Shown: positions 1 to 12,935 of the stretch, in pieces
Layout: each line of letters opens with the position of its first letter
How positions within the stretch are numbered: position 1 is the first letter of the stretch
Source of the DNA: Ustilaginoidea virens
Lineage: Eukaryota > Ascomycota > Sordariomycetes > Hypocreales > Clavicipitaceae
Assembly (NCBI RefSeq): GCF_000687475.1
Contig: NC_057316.1
Span: forward strand, 4,650,001 to 4,714,000
Length of the DNA stretch: 64,000 nucleotides
Direction of reading: 5' to 3'
Notes under the pieces: generated by a model
The model's database searches: none
What the model was told of the DNA's origin: nothing
The model's input: the letters and a program-made list of their open reading frames with translations, nothing else
Program-made: the position numbers and the translations under genes

Positions 1-289
1 CCCCTTCCTTAAGGGGGAAAAGGAAGGGAAAAGGGAAAATAAAGGTAGCTCTTAATAATAGCTATAGTAATAGAGAGAGTAGTATAGAGTAAATAGGGGT
101 CTAGGGGGTTAGGGGTATTAAAAAGATTAGGGGTCTAAATCTATCGACCATATAAGTAGCTTATATAAAAAGGATATTCTTCCCCTATCTATATAGTTAG
201 TTATATCTTTATCTATAATTATCTATATATATATATATAATCTAGGGTTAGGATATAATTATATTGGGTTGCTATTAGAGCCGAAGTCT

Positions 290-3200
290 GTATAAGCGGT
301 AAATGCAATAGCTAGGGTGAACTATTTAAGCCGGTAGGTATTAAAGACCTATTTAATAACCTATTTAGCTAAATCTTTATTTTTAAGTACTTAGGTGATA
401 CTATACTTATCTAGTATAGGGCAGTTTTAAATATAGAAGGGAGGGTTTCTAAGATAATTACTATACTTTAGGATTATATATTCGATATTTTTTATATTAG
501 GACCGCATCAGCAATATAGGTAGTAGATAAATAAGACCTTTATTTTATATAAGAACTTATTAAGGCCTATTTTTTCTATTCTAAATTAGGTAAGGAGGAA
601 GGACTTATATTTATAGAAGTTTTTATAGAGGTTTAGTATCTTCTTTATAAAGGTAAAGTTAGGGGCATATTCGGCAGTAGGGCGGTTCTTTAGTAGGTAT
701 TATATTTAGGCGAATTATTACTTCGATTGCTATCTCTTTATCTATTTAAGAGCTAGGGAGTAAATAAGGGATAATTTATTATCCTAAAGTAAAATCGAAT
801 CTTTAAGGGCTATATAATTTAGTATTCTATTCTCGGTCGGTCGCCCTTATCTGCAGGTAGGTCTTTATTATAGCCGAGTCTAAATAATAGTATATATATT
901 AGAGATAAGATCGGCTATACTACTTTCTCGGGTTCTAATAAGGAATTATTATCAGGCTAGGTTAAGGTAGAGGTCGAATAGGGGGACTACTACTTTAATT
1001 TCTATAATTATATTAGGTATTGCTCGGTAGGCTCTTATAACTATATAGAGGCACTTCGACTATTTAGCGGCTAGACTATATATAATGCCTTTTACTACTT
1101 CTCCTGGCTTTATAAGAGTATACTAGATTCCAGCACTAAAGGCGATTATAGTTCTAATAACCTATATATATAGTAGTCGGGCTTTGCGGAACTAATATCC
1201 CTATATAGAGGCTGCTAAAGCAATAAGGGCGAGCTTCTACCTTTCTAGCTTCTTTACTATTTAGGCCCTATAGTCAGTCTAGCTAAATTTATAGTTAATC
1301 TCTACTCTAAAGAATCGGGCATATTATATAGGCTAGATAGTCGTATTACCGAGTCGTATTATTATAGTATCCGGTTAATACTATTTAGTGAAATATATTA
1401 GCTTGCTTTTTACTAGGTTGAATTTTAGTCTGGCCTCTGCCGACTATTTTTCGCAGATCTTCTATACTTTTAAAAGGGTTGCAACTATATCTTATATTAT
1501 TTTGCCATATGCGATTATATTAGTATCGTCTGCGAATCCTAGGGTTAGTAAGTTATCTACTGCTTTAAGTCTATAGTATAAGGGTGCGATATAGAAGAGG
1601 AAAAGGATTAAAGAGATTAAGGAGCCTTAGGGTACTCTTATTATAATTAAGAATCTTTAGGTAGGTTAGCCTTTAAAGAAGATTTTAGCTAAATGCGATA
1701 TAGTAAAGCCTCAGACCTAGGCTGCTATCTATTAGGGGGCGCTACTTTAGAGGAGGAGGTATATAAGTCTGGTATAGTTAACGGTATCAAATGCTATAAA
1801 GATATCTAATTATAGTAGCAATGCTATTCCTTTATACTATTAGGTGGCCTTAACTGCTTCTACTAGGGTATATAGTGCTATATCTATTGATCTGTTTGCT
1901 CTATTGCCTATTTATATATCTAGTAGTAATTTCTATTCTTTCGCGATTATTATTAATCTCTTTACTATTATAGCTTTAAGGATTTTATTGAGGAGGTTTA
2001 AGAGGGATATTAAGCGCTAGGCTCCTACTTTTTAGTATTCCTTAGGTATTTTACCGGGTTTTCTTAATACTATAATTTTAGCTTCTTAGAACTATATTGG
2101 GTAGTAACTAATTCTGCATATAGCATTAAGGAGTATTATTAGGGCTCTAAGAACTAGTTCTCCGCAGGCTTTAAGGAATCCTACCGGTATACCATCGGGG
2201 CCTAATACTTTCTAGCTGGCTATATATCGGAGGGTATTATAAATATCTACTTTAGAGAATTCGTCTTTAGGGGCAAATATTGCATCGGTAAGGCAGGGGA
2301 ATTATAGGTCTAGGATATTATTAAGGGTAGCTATTAATATTAGGAAGAATCTTTCTGCTAATATTTCTGCTTTAGAGGAATATATTTTTACTTTTTATAT
2401 TTAGGCTCTTTCGCCTCAAAGAAGTATAGGGATTTCTTTTAATTCTAAAAAGAGTCTACTGTATATCCAGGCCTATTTATCTAGGGACTATAGGTCTGCA
2501 TTTTTTATTATAGCCTTATTAATAGCTTCTCTCTATATCTAGTGCCTTTCTTATTAGATAACCTTAGTTTAGTTTATCTCTACTCTTTATACTATTAACT
2601 AATTAAGGCTAGTACGGTCTTTTCTCTAATTCCTTATAGCCTTATAGGCTACTATTTTAGCCGACTATACTTCCTAGGTCCACTATAGGGCCTTTCCTAG
2701 CGGTTTAATTCTTCTTTTAGGCGTAGCGATATTAACGATAGCCTATAGTTAGGTCGTAAGCTATTAGGCGAAAGTATCGATCTCTATAGGGGACTAAAGT
2801 AGGTATAAGGCATATAGGATAGCTATCCTAACTTTAGCTTTAGTTTAAGCGAGGATTTTATTAAGTTTCTTCTATTAGTATATCGGCAGTAGTTTGCGAA
2901 ACTTATTTAGTCTTATTTCTACCCGGATTACCTAAAGGATATAGTCGGATCCAATAATATCTACCGCCCCTATAAACTCTATATTAAGGTCTCCTATACT
3001 CTATGCGTGGTCGATAGTACTATTATATTTACCTAGGGCTTATCTAATTATCTCTCCCTATAGTATTATAAGGGTTAGCTTCTATTTTAATGCAAATTTA
3101 AAAAGGGTATTATAGCCTAAAGAGGTTCTATAAGAGTGGTCCTATATAGGGTGGTAGATATTAAAATTACTAGTAAAGATACTGCGGGGGCGAGGGGTAG

Positions 3201-3600
3201 TTTAGGCGAATTCCTGGAGGGGGGTAGACTAATTTAGGGAAGGGATTAGGGAGTAAATAAAGTAGATATTAGTATTTTAGAGTATAATATAGCATTAGTC
3301 TGGACCTAAGTCTATTGCCTAAGAGCTAGAAGCATATCTTTTATAGATATAGATCGCTACGCATCTACTATAGGCGGCTATTTAGTATCTACTAAGGCTG
3401 GAGTATAGGGGGAGTCTATCTAAGGCTATAAATTCCTAAAGGGCGATAATATCTAGTTCGGATTTATAGTTAAAGGCGAGGTATACTAGCAGTAATTTCT
3501 TTTATATATTCCAGTATAATACCTCTATTATTAATATTAAGGCTAGGGGGTTGGGGCTCTTAGTGTATTAATAGCGGTAGGCTTAGATAAATTAAATTAA
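290..3600 (-). pseudogene. LINE-1 ORF2 (endonuclease / reverse transcriptase), decayed
   Basis: Pol protein of the LINE, which would nick the target and prime reverse transcription from it. Motifs in order on the minus strand: an APE-type endonuclease with DIIALQEF near 3430-3460 (the Gln is a stop), and its late GSD motif near 2930-3010; the RT core with a V-L-R-K-P-G-K motif and R-L-I-S-L-L-N near 2000-2110; the catalytic box GFADDTNIIA at about 1505-1540, with both aspartates still intact; the thumb-like G-I-I-Y-S-L-A-A and P-L-F-D-L-Y-L segment near 1000-1110; and a C-terminal finger C-x-C-G ... Y(H) ... near 420-520. All stops are TAA/TAG at likely Gln or Trp positions. The catalytic box places it with fungal Tad-like LINEs. 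Confidence 0.8.
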
Positions 3601-3789
3601 AAGAATGTAGCGATATTATTACTACTATTAGTCCTCTTAAGGGCGATAGAGCTTTCTTTATATAGTCTACCGATTTATTTTCTTAGGGAGTCCTCCCTTA
3701 GGGAGTTACTAATAAGGCATCTATAGCCCCTATCCTTTAGGATAGGGGGGGGAGGCATCAATAAGATACCAGTAGTTACGAACTATATT

Positions 3790-5010
3790 AGTCTAGTGCT
3801 ATAAGCCTATCTTACGATATCCTATTACCTATTCGCTATAGGGTAGAGTCGAGACTAGGCCGGATAGAATCCCTAGCAGTTAAAATAGTACTCTCTTTTA
3901 TTACTAATAATACTAGGGTAGTCTTTATCTCCATTAGAGTATCTCTCCGCACTATACTATCCGCATTAAGGGGTCTCTATATAGTAATTCGCAATATATC
4001 TAAATTTAAAGCATTAGTAGTACTATCTTAGGTAGATAGTTTCGTCGTATAGTTTAGCCTTAAAGATTTCTACTTAGTAGATAACTTTAGTCTTATAGAG
4101 TCGGTTTACTACTTTTACATTAGTTACTCTAATAATTAAAGGGGCTCTTATTGCTTCTTTATAGGGTTTCCTTATAGTAACTCTACTAATACTAGGGCTA
4201 TTAGCTTAAGCTAGGTTTAATTTAATATCTTTAATAGGGACATTCTTAAAGAATCGGGTAGGGAATCCTTTAATAATAATACTAAAGGTATAGATATTCG
4301 GTGCAGCTTTTATACTAAATATAAAGGGGATCTAGGTAGTTTCTATAGTAAAACGGGATATAGCTTCTGCGAAGGTGACGACTATATCTCCGCTATAGAG
4401 TCGGCGAGCGGTAATAGCATTAATACCTCTAGTAATAGTATTTACCGCTTTTATAATCTCGATAGGGGTTCTCTATCGTAAATTCTTAGCAATACTATCT
4501 CCTTTAATTATTATTTCACAGTAGATTCTCGGCGGTATAGATAAGGTAGTCAGTCTAGGTAGTACAGTCATTAGTATACCTTTAGCAGTAATACTAGCCT
4601 AGGTCGTTCTAGAGGGGGTCTTTAAGGCAAAAGCTTTATTTATAGCGCTCTCTACTACTTTTTCTAGATTATCAATCGTAATAAGGTTCGAGTTCGGGTT
4701 TAAAGCGGGATTAATTCGGTTAATACATTTAATACTATCGACCAGGATAATAATAGCATTCCATATATTTCCTAGTATAGCTGCCGGGATATAGTCTGCG
4801 ATCTTTTAGTAATACTATTCAAGTAATTCGGTTTCTTCTTAAGTTCCTATATTAATTTATACGATATTACCGCTAATTCGTCCGTAATTATCGTTAGCAA
4901 TAGTAATACAGTAGTTATAGTAGCTCGACTCGAGTCCACCCCTATTTCCTCTATCTAAGTCTATAATTTCCGCCGCCTCGACCGCGCCTTCCTCCCGGTG
5001 CCGATACGCT
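3790..5010 (-). pseudogene. LINE-1 ORF1 (gag-like RNA-binding protein), decayed
   Basis: First ORF of the LINE, expected to coat the element RNA. The clearest signal is a decayed CCHC zinc knuckle near 3945-4012 on the minus strand: it reads C-F-K-F, then R-Y-I-A-N-Y-Y, then P-Q-C-G, as expected when Cys and His codons (TGC, CAC) have been changed to TAC by RIP. The remainder is broken by TAA/TAG stops. LINE-2 carries the same region at about 36000-37400. Start and end are estimated from the 5' end of the element and from the start of the endonuclease domain; no start codon is preserved with certainty. Confidence 0.6.
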
Positions 5011-5159
5011 ATCGGCAGACGGGGTAAGATAAGGTAAGGGATTAATTTAGCAACTTTTTGACTGTTTTAGGGGTGTATTCGCGCCGGTACTGAGGTGCGG
5101 GCGAAATCGCGAAAAGTTTTTACTAAAGTCTCTATATTAACCTTATTTAGAACCCGAAA

Positions 5160-6311
5160 ATATCTTTATCTACTATTAGTAGTGCCTCTACTGGGGAAGG
5201 AATAAGTCCTATTTATCCCTAAAAGCTATACCGCGCCGCCGGCGACTATTTTCTAAAGGGGGACTCCTTAGATAAGGAGTATTAGTATATAAAGGACGAA
5301 AAGTTCCCATACGATAAGTGCAATAAGTATATATAAGCGACCGGAGAGCTACCTATTTATAAGCATTATAAAAGAGTAAAGGGGTGCAAAAGCTGCGCCA
5401 ATTCCTATATATCCTACGTATAGCTTAATCAATATCTCGCGGGGAACCCCATACTATAATGCATTTTATGCAACTAGATTAAGGCAGTAAAGGAGGGGAG
5501 GGCTATTATAGAGCCTACCTATCCTAAGATAGGCACACAAAAAGCATATACTGCTATCCTAACCCCCAAGTTTTAGGCTTTAAATAATTAATAGTATTAT
5601 ACTTTCGCTACCGAGTAGGTAGCCCCCCGCGCCCTGTATTTATCGTTCGGGCTAAAAAATGCCTTTAGTATGGTTTCTATTATATCTGCGGCATTAACGC
5701 CCTCCTGGCGCTAGGCTAAGTCCGTTATAGATCTCGCCCCTATACTAAATATTATAAGGAAATATAAGTAGAAGCCTGGGAATATTATACTAGGATAGAA
5801 TAGTACTAGGTTAGAGCTTAATATCCCTAATTGCCCCCGCCCCTATTTCGGCCTGCCCTCCCTATATATTATATAGGGGGGGAACTATTATACGACTAAG
5901 GCGGCTGGTATTATGCGGAGGCTTTACTGCCGCTAGCGTAAGGTTACCTAATGCAACCCCTATAATAGCAAGAAGACCCTACTCTATAGCCCCCTATGCC
6001 CTCGCTGTTTTTATTGCAGCTGCCGCTATAGATACTGTATTATCCGGCCCTATCTCGTTAAGGGATCTTATCGTCTCTTAGTGCGCTACCGCTATATTCG
6101 CCTTATAGTCGCCTGTAGACTCCGTTATATTATAGATATATAGGGAACCATCCCCGTCTAATATATAGCCTATATATGCGCCCTACCTTATAAGGACCCC
6201 TACTGCTATTAGCCTATATGCTACTATAGGAATATAAAGGGGCTTAGGGAGATAGAGAGTAGCCTTAGGAGGGGGTATATTAGGGGTGAGCCTATTTCGG
6301 CCCCGGTTTAG
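5160..6311 (+). pseudogene. Gypsy D antisense ORF (aORF-D), decayed, Cys-rich
   Basis: A 384-codon frame running opposite to gypsy D pol and converging on it. A likely decayed start is ATA at 5160 (from ATG) and the frame ends with TAG at 6309-6311, directly before a run of about 17 T. Internal stops are all TAA/TAG at plausible Gln positions. Visible features: GDS at codons 34-36, a run of C-x2-C pairs (Cys at codons 54, 76, 79, 101, 104), TGE at 61-63, YPK at 121-123, and a Cys-rich C-terminal third with motifs such as C-P-R-C-F-Y-C-S-C. It aligns without gaps over 90 codons with the antisense frame of gypsy A (12936-14048), and three of its Cys codons match Tyr codons there, as RIP would produce. 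I do not recognise the protein family. A zinc-binding or nucleic-acid-binding role is only inferred from the Cys pairs. Confidence 0.6.
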
Positions 6312-6429
6312 TTTTTTTTTTTTTTTTAGCGTATTTTTATTATTTTATTTTATTTTTTTATAGTGGTAGGCGTTTGGCGTTATTTACCGGTCTAATAGGC
6401 CCCATTTTAGGACTTAATTAGGCCTATCG

Positions 6430-7692
6430 TAAGTCCTAATATTCCCCCATTTGGCCTTAAATATTTCTTATATAGTAATATCCTTAAAGTTTTCTATAGG
6501 TTCCTATATTAGTAAGTCATACCATTTCCACTTTATAAGTACGTTATATCTCTATCTTTAACCCTATATATTTTTCGCTATAAGTATCTCCTCTACCTTA
6601 TACTTTTTGTATAGGTTTATTAAGTCTTATAAGAGGACGAGTAGGGGCCTAAGTTATATATTAATTATTACCTAATTAAATAATGGATCGGAAGCGGCTT
6701 ATTCAATTAAGTTAATATAGAAAACTAGATAAATACCTTATAGGATATTAAGCTGGATATTAAGTAGTAATGGGATGGTAATAATAGTATATTTAGTAAA
6801 AACCTAATCGAGCTTCTTATATAGGCAGTTCGTTTTAATATTCTAGAGGTTTAATTATACCTAGTTGCCTACCTAGAAGCGTTCGGCCGGGCATTATAAA
6901 TAGTTAGTAGTATTTTACTATTATTATTATGCGAAAGCAATAGCGGCTTAGGCTAATTCCTATCCCTCTTTAAGGTTATTAAGAAAGAGAGCTATATGCC
7001 CCTTTAAGGTAGTTAAGCTTAGAGTTACCTTTAGAGGTAGGGCGATAATCGGAATATTAAACCTATTAAGCAGCCGGTTTAGGCTAAACTTAGTAATAGA
7101 TAATATCCGGTTATTTAATGCGAGTTAATATACCGCGAGATAGTATAGCTAATCGTATTAATTAAAGGAAATTATAATATAGAGGACCACCTATACCTTT
7201 TGGTTTATTCGCTTTATACTGCTTTTGGTTTAGGGGTGGTATACTATTGAAAGAAGTTACTTATTCCTAACTAATTTATATAGTATAAACTAAAATTAGC
7301 TTATCTAATCTGAACCTTAATTGCTAATAATCTCCTTAGGAAAACTATAAAAGCGCTATTAGTACTATTAGAACTGCTCTGTATAGTCTTCTGCTTTTAT
7401 TAAGTATATAACTTCTAATTAGATATATTTCGATAGGCGGTCTATAATTACTATAAGGAATCGCGGGTTAGATGCGTTATAGGTAGAAAGATTAGTTATA
7501 AAGTCGACTGATATCTATAACTAGAAGCGGTCCACAATTAGTAGCAGTTATAGTAAGCCCTAGCGTAATTAATGGCTCTTATATACCCTACGGTATTAGC
7601 AATTCTAAATATATCTCGCTACCTCAGACGATATATTATCGAAGTGATAATCTTATTATAATAATTAGAAGGTAGTATTTTTCCCTAGGTGG
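6430..7692 (-). pseudogene. Gypsy D pol: integrase and chromodomain, decayed
   Basis: C-terminal part of the Ty3/gypsy polyprotein. On the minus strand the integrase reads D-I-S-V-D-F-I-T-N-L-S near 7500-7540, followed by I-D-R-L-S-K-Y, matching the first catalytic Asp block of gypsy integrases. Close to the end, at 6480-6570, is a chromodomain: V-L-I-K-W-K-W-Y-D-L-L then E-P-I-E-N-F, matching the family pattern KWKGY..P.WEP.EN. The chromodomain places it among the chromoviruses, which integrate into heterochromatin. The coding part upstream (RNase H) is displaced to 22835-23475 by the insertion of gypsy A. Many TAA/TAG stops. Confidence 0.75.
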
Positions 7693-7936
7693 TGTCACAG
7701 GCTCGGGCTACGCCCGCGCCATAATGTGGCTAGGACTCGGGCTGCGCCCGCGTCTAGCCTAAGAAGGGCAACAGACGGAGTCATAGGACTATACTAGGAC
7801 TCCGATATATATTATAATCGGGATATAAATAGACTAGATAGAAGGTTCCTACTTAGATCCTTTTCTTTCCTCTTTAGTCTATTTAATATATATTATTAAC
7901 GCCTATTTATAGTCGCCCTAAGGCCAGTCCTTTATA
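7693..7936 (+). repeat. Gypsy A 5' LTR
   Basis: 244-bp LTR starting TGTCACAGG and ending tttata (the terminal CA now TA). It begins with two imperfect copies of ctcgggctRcgcccgcg. The same LTR occurs at 22592-22834 and, as a solo copy, at 31426-31667. A TATA-like run (gggatataaataga) lies in its middle. Confidence 0.9.
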
Positions 7937-7990
7937 TTTAAATAGACTCTCTCAGCCTTACTATTATAACTCCGTATTATAGAACTAATA

Positions 7991-9110
7991 ATGCAAGCAT
8001 TACACGATATCGAAATAAGCGCGCCCAATAAGACGGGGGCAGATAGCACAAGGCAGTAGCGCCCCCGACGTAATACACACACCTAAATACAGCAACTTTC
8101 CGAGGGCATACAATAGATTCAATCGCAGATAAACTCTTTATAGGCTTATCTCGCAGAGCAGGCGAGTAAACCCTAACCAGAATACCAACTAGTCCTAGTA
8201 ATATAATAGGGCGGACCTATCCCCCCTACCACTCTCGATACGGCTTATACCTAACCTAAGCGTAAGCCGATCCCGATAGGGGACCCCTTTAACAGCAAAA
8301 AGACAATATTTACCGCCTAGCGAACCTTTATATAATATAAGCTTAAGGTCGATAAAGACTTTATTAGGGACGAAAAGATATAGTAGATATTTATCTTCTA
8401 AAACCTATTTTCTACGGTCTAATTATAAGTCGTAGCCTTTTTTAAGAATAGTAAGGCCTACGATTATAATATAGTAAAGTTCTTTAAATACCTTTAACGT
8501 CTCTTTAAAGACCTATATTAATAAAACCGTATGATTACTAAATTTAAGCACTCTTTATGCTAAAGCCCTAAAGAACCTTTTACTGCTTTTTTCGTCTAAT
8601 TTAAGGAAAAACTAGCGCTTATAGGAGGAATTAGCTAGCCTAAAGAAGTAAAACTTAAATACCTCTATTCCGCATTAAATGCCAAGATAGCCAATAAGAT
8701 TATTAGACTTAGGGTCTCCTGTAATAACTACTATATAGTAATCGACTGCTATCGTTAAATTGCTATTAACCTTAAAACTAGCCTAACTACTAGGCGCTAT
8801 TCTAGTCCTCCTTACGATCGATAAAATAATAACTAAAACATAAAGGGTAATATATAAATAATAGGTATTAACTAGCTTACTTTAAAGAGTAAGTAATATA
8901 TAGCCGAATGGGTCTTATAAAAGGTCCTTAACGAGTAATAGGAGAAAGACCTTTATTTTTATTATAATACTTCTACCTACTATATATAGAAATACTATTT
9001 ATAAAGGGCTTATAGACTAAGAACGGTTAAGGTAGCTATAGTAGACTCCTAAGCTACTAAGGATAATAATAGTAATAACTTTTAGGGAAAAGACTAACCT
9101 TTAAGCCTAA
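7991..9110 (+). pseudogene. Gypsy A gag, decayed
   Basis: Structural protein of the particle. ATG at 7991 opens a frame that continues with only TAA/TAG stops at likely Gln codons. The middle part has the D-P-F-N-S-K-K and F-I-Q-Y-K-L pattern typical of the start of the gypsy capsid domain near 8290-8345. Near 8955-9000 a zinc knuckle survives only as F-Y-Y-N-T-S-T-Y-Y-I and K-Y-Y, that is CCHC with Cys and His changed to Tyr, exactly the RIP-type change. It is followed by the protease region of pol. Confidence 0.7.
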
Positions 9111-9149
9111 TCTCGCAAAAAGGCTTAAAGTATACGCTTAAAACCCTAA

Positions 9150-12100
9150 TCGATTATAAAAAAGACCCTATATAAAAGAGATAAAAGAGATTATAAAATA
9201 TATAGATAGGCACCCCTTTTTAGTACTAATATTATATAAATCTTATACTTTTATTAATACCTTAATCGACTCGGGTTATAATTGCTATAGCGCTATAAGC
9301 GAAAAAATAGTGCAATAGTTAGGTCTCTAACCTATCTGCCTACTATAATATAAGAAAATCGGAACGGTAGTAGAGATTTAGAGCTATTTAGGGGAATATA
9401 AGGAAGCGACTTCCTCTATTATATATATCGTTCGTATAGATATTAATATTAATAGCTAGCCTTCTATAGTTATACTTTATATAATCCTAGGCTTTACCTA
9501 TAATATTATCTTAGGTCTCCCTTAGATAGAATACTATAATATTATATTATAAGCAAAATGATATTAGATATAGATTAGAGCAGTAGGTAATCTTATCGTC
9601 TAGGAATTAATAGTACGATAGTCTAGCCCTACCGCAGTTAATATTCTTAGTTTAGTCTTCTATAGTATGCTTTAGCGGGTGAAGCGTTCTAAAGACCAAT
9701 CGACCTCTTTTATTACTATAAGCCTATAAGAGATAACGTATATTTTTTATATTACGCTTCTACTATATTAGGACTTTATACTATCTCTGTAGAAGCTATA
9801 GGGACTACCCCTAAAGTTATAAGAATTTAGCGACCTATTTAATAAGGAAAAGGCCTTTAGCCTTCCTTTATACTAGGGTATATTAGACTATTATATTCGG
9901 CTTAAGAAGGCCCTAGATAGAAGCGTATTAGACCTACCTTAGGGCCTATTATATAATATACTATAGGACTAGCTTCTTAAGGTTCGGAGATAGGTAACCA
10001 ACCTTATAGATAAGGGATAGATTTAGGCGAGTTCCTTATCGGTAGTAGCTTTAGTCCTTCTAGTAAGGAAAAGGAATAAAAGGTAGTATTTTTATATAAA
10101 TTACCGAGCCCTAAATAAGGTTATAGCCTAAGACTAATACCCCCTCCCGCTTATTAAAGAGACCTTACGATCTTTATTCTAAGCGAAGTAGTTTACTAAA
10201 ATCGATATACATATAGTATTCTATAAAATCTATATTGCAGAAGGTGATAAATACCTTACTGTATTCTATATGCGATTCGGCCTTTTTAAGTGGCTTATTA
10301 TACCTTTTAGCCTTACTAAAGCCCCCGCAATATTCTAACGATATATTAATAGGGCCTTAGGAAATACACTTAGGGATTTTGCAACTGTATACCTTAATAA
10401 TATCCTTATTTATACCTTAGGATTAAAGGAGGACTATATAGGATGCATTAAGGATATACTCTAATGACTTTAAGATGCCAGTCTTAATTTAGACTTAGAG
10501 AAGTATAATTTTACTATAATAGAGGTCTAGTATCTAGGTTATATTATAACGGTAGGAAAAGAGATCCACCTAAACCCCGAAAAAATTAAGGCTATTTAGA
10601 ACTAGGAAGCCCTTATAAAACTAAAGGGGGTCTAGAGCTTCTTTAGCTTTATAAATTTTTACTGCGATTTTATCCCTAACTTCTCCCAATTCGCTAAACC
10701 TTTAGTTAAATTAATAAAGAAAAAGGTTCCCTTCTAATAATTAGATAAAGAAGAAGAGGCATTCTAGGCGCTTAAGTATTACTTTATTTTATACCTAATT
10801 TTTATTTAATAGGACCCTAATAAAAAGACGATTCTTAAAGTAGATAACTCTAATACTACTTTTAGTAGCTACCTCTCTTAAATTAAAGAGGATAAAGTCT
10901 TCTATCCTATTATATACTATTCTATACGCCTAATAGATGCCGAACGGAACTATATAATTTATAATAAAGAGCTTTTTACTATTATCTCTTATCTTAAGGT
11001 ATAGTTAGCTAAACTCTAATTAGTAGCCTCCCTATTTACTATTCTTATAGACTATAAGAATCTAGAGTATTTTGCTCGACCCTATAAGATATTAGAATAA
11101 TAGGCTAGATAGGCCGAAATACTAATGCTCTTTAATTTCTATCTCTAATATAGGCTAGGGTTATAGGCTTAATGCCTTAATACGCTATCTCAATAGGAAT
11201 AGGAAGCTAATAGCGCGATACTAAGGATTAGCTAGATTTTAAAACTACTATCGATCTTAATACTCTACCTAGATTTAACTACCGAACTAGTTCCCGTAAT
11301 TATACCTTTGGGATTTAGCTTACCTAATAGCTTGCGTATTTTTACCGATTTTTACTTTTAGGCACTTTAGGATCATACTATAGCTAAGGATAAAACGTAT
11401 AAGGCATGCTAGGTAGTAATAGCAAAAGGCGAGAGATACTTTCCGATCGAGGCTTCGATAAGGGAATAGATTATAGATTGCACCCTAAATGCCTATAGTA
11501 TGCTTCTCTACCGGGGGTAGATATAACTCCCTTCTTTTAAACCCCTAACTACTATAGTTATATAGCGATACTATAAATTATTTACTATAGGCTATCTAAG
11601 GAAGAATACCACATTCTAATTATTATATCGAGACTACTACTTCGATAATATATCTTTAGCGGTAGTGAGATATATCTGGAATTGCTAATACCGTAGGGCA
11701 TATAAGAGCCGATAATTGCGCCAGGGCCTACTATAGCTATTACCTATCCTAGACCGATTTTAGTCGCAGATTTCCGTCGACTTTATAATAGATCTTCCTG
11801 CATATAATACATCCGACCTATAATTCCTTATGGTTATTACTAATCGCCTATCGAAGTATATCTAGCTTAAGGTAATACACTTTATAAAAGCGGAAGACTA
11901 TATAGAACGGTTCTAATAGTGCTAATAGTATTTCTATAGGTTCCCTAAAGAAATTATTAGCGATTAAAGATCTAATTAGGTAGGATAATTTTAAACTATA
12001 TTTTATAATTTAGTTAGGACTAAATAACTCCTTTTAACTGCATATTACCCCTAGATTAATAGCGGCATAAAACGGATAAACTAAAAGGTCTAGGCTATTT

Positions 12101-12905
12101 TATATATTATAGTCTCCTTTAACTAATATAATTAGCTAAAACACCTTATAGCGTGCTAACTAGTATTAAATAACCGGATATTATTAGTAACTAATTTTAG
12201 TCCTAATCGGCTCCTTAATGGATTTAATATTCTAATAGTTATATTGCCTCTAGATATAATACTAAGTTTAATAACCCTAAAAGGGCGGGCCGCCCTATTC
12301 TTAGCTACCCTTTATAAGGGATAGGAAATAGCCTAAGCCGCTATCGCTTTTGCATAATAGTAGTAATAGGATGCAACTAACTATTCGCGCTATTTAGTAG
12401 AATATTTTTAAATCGGGGATTAGGTGTGGCTTACCTTATATAATATTAAGATAAACCGGCCTTATAAGAAGCTCGACTGGGTCTTAGTAAAGTATATAGT
12501 TATAGCTATATTATCTCTATTTAATATTTGACTTGATGTCTTATAGGGTATTTACCTAATTTTCTATATTGATTTAATCGAATAAGCGGCTTCTAACTTA
12601 CTACTAAATTAAAAAGTAATTAATATACGACCTAGTCCCCTACTTATACTACCCTAGGACTTTAATCGGCTATATAAAAAATATAAAGTAAAAGAGATTT
12701 TCACTATAAGGAATACCTAAAGTTGGGGGCGGAACTATAATATACTCGTTAAATAGAAAGGATATAACTTACCTATATAGGAACCCCTAGAGAATTTTTT
12801 AGAGATAGTAGTATAAAAGGCATTTAAGGCTAAATAGGGGGATATTTGGATGCATAATAGACTTATACGGCCTTAGGATCGGATTTTAGACCTATAACCT
12901 TAATA
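9150..12905 (+). pseudogene. Gypsy A pol: protease, RT, RNase H, integrase, chromodomain
   Basis: Decayed Ty3/gypsy polyprotein. Domains in order: an aspartic protease with DSG at 9268-9276; RT with the block M-R-F-G-L-F-K-W and F-S-L-T-K-A-P-A near 10268-10335; the catalytic YLDD box at 10390-10401, now YLNN, both aspartates lost by GAT to AAT; RNase H with L-D-Y-K-N-L-E-Y-F near 11045-11075; integrase with I-S-V-D-F-I-I near 11770-11790 and A-Y-Y-P-Q-I-N-S-G near 12040; and a chromodomain I-L-V-K-W-K-G-Y ... W-E-P-L-E-N-F at about 12745-12800 (both Trp codons now TAG). A run of 17 A follows at 12919-12935. Inactive: the RT catalytic residues are lost and there are dozens of stops. Confidence 0.85.
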
Positions 12906-12935
12906 TCGTCTAATAATATAAAAAAAAAAAAAAAA

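Larger units (their letters stand above)
1..5122 (-). mobile_element. LINE-1: Tad-like non-LTR retrotransposon, 3' end off window
   Basis: A non-LTR retrotransposon on the minus strand, with its 5' end at the right. The 5' boundary is set by comparison with LINE-2: both copies end at the same short motif (gggcgaaatcgcgaa followed by a T run), here at about 5122 and in LINE-2 at 37512. From 5' to 3' it carries ORF1 with a zinc knuckle, and ORF2 with an endonuclease, a reverse transcriptase and a C-terminal Cys/His finger. Bases 1-290 are 3' untranslated sequence with a purine-rich tract (12-48) and a TA run near 223-238. No TSD can be checked because the 3' end lies outside the window. It interrupts gypsy D. 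The copy is heavily RIP-mutated and cannot encode active proteins. Confidence 0.85.
5123..7692 (-). mobile_element. Gypsy D, 3' part (Ty3/gypsy chromovirus, minus strand)
   Basis: Left-hand visible piece of an old Ty3/gypsy element on the minus strand. It holds the integrase and chromodomain end of pol, an A tract (T tract on the plus strand, 6312-6328) and an open frame on the opposite strand. It is cut on the right by gypsy A, whose 5-bp TSD GGTGG is at 7688-7692 and 22835-22839, and continues at 22835-23475. On the left it is cut by LINE-1 at about 5122, so its own 3' LTR must lie beyond the window. It is the oldest layer seen here: CpA is almost absent. Confidence 0.75.

Noticed and set aside
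540..660. A plus-strand frame (F-Y-S-K-L-G-K pattern) in LINE-1 that is similar to one at 32840-32930 in LINE-2, suggesting a conserved antisense gene inside ORF2
   Set aside because: The minus strand at the same place encodes the C-terminal Cys/His finger typical of LINE ORF2 (C-x-C-G ... L-I-L-F-C), so the plus-strand similarity is the shadow of a conserved sense protein.
1388..1576. 62-codon plus-strand frame within LINE-1
   Set aside because: It overlaps the minus-strand RT catalytic box G-F-A-D-D-T-N-I-I-A, which is clearly the real coding strand here.
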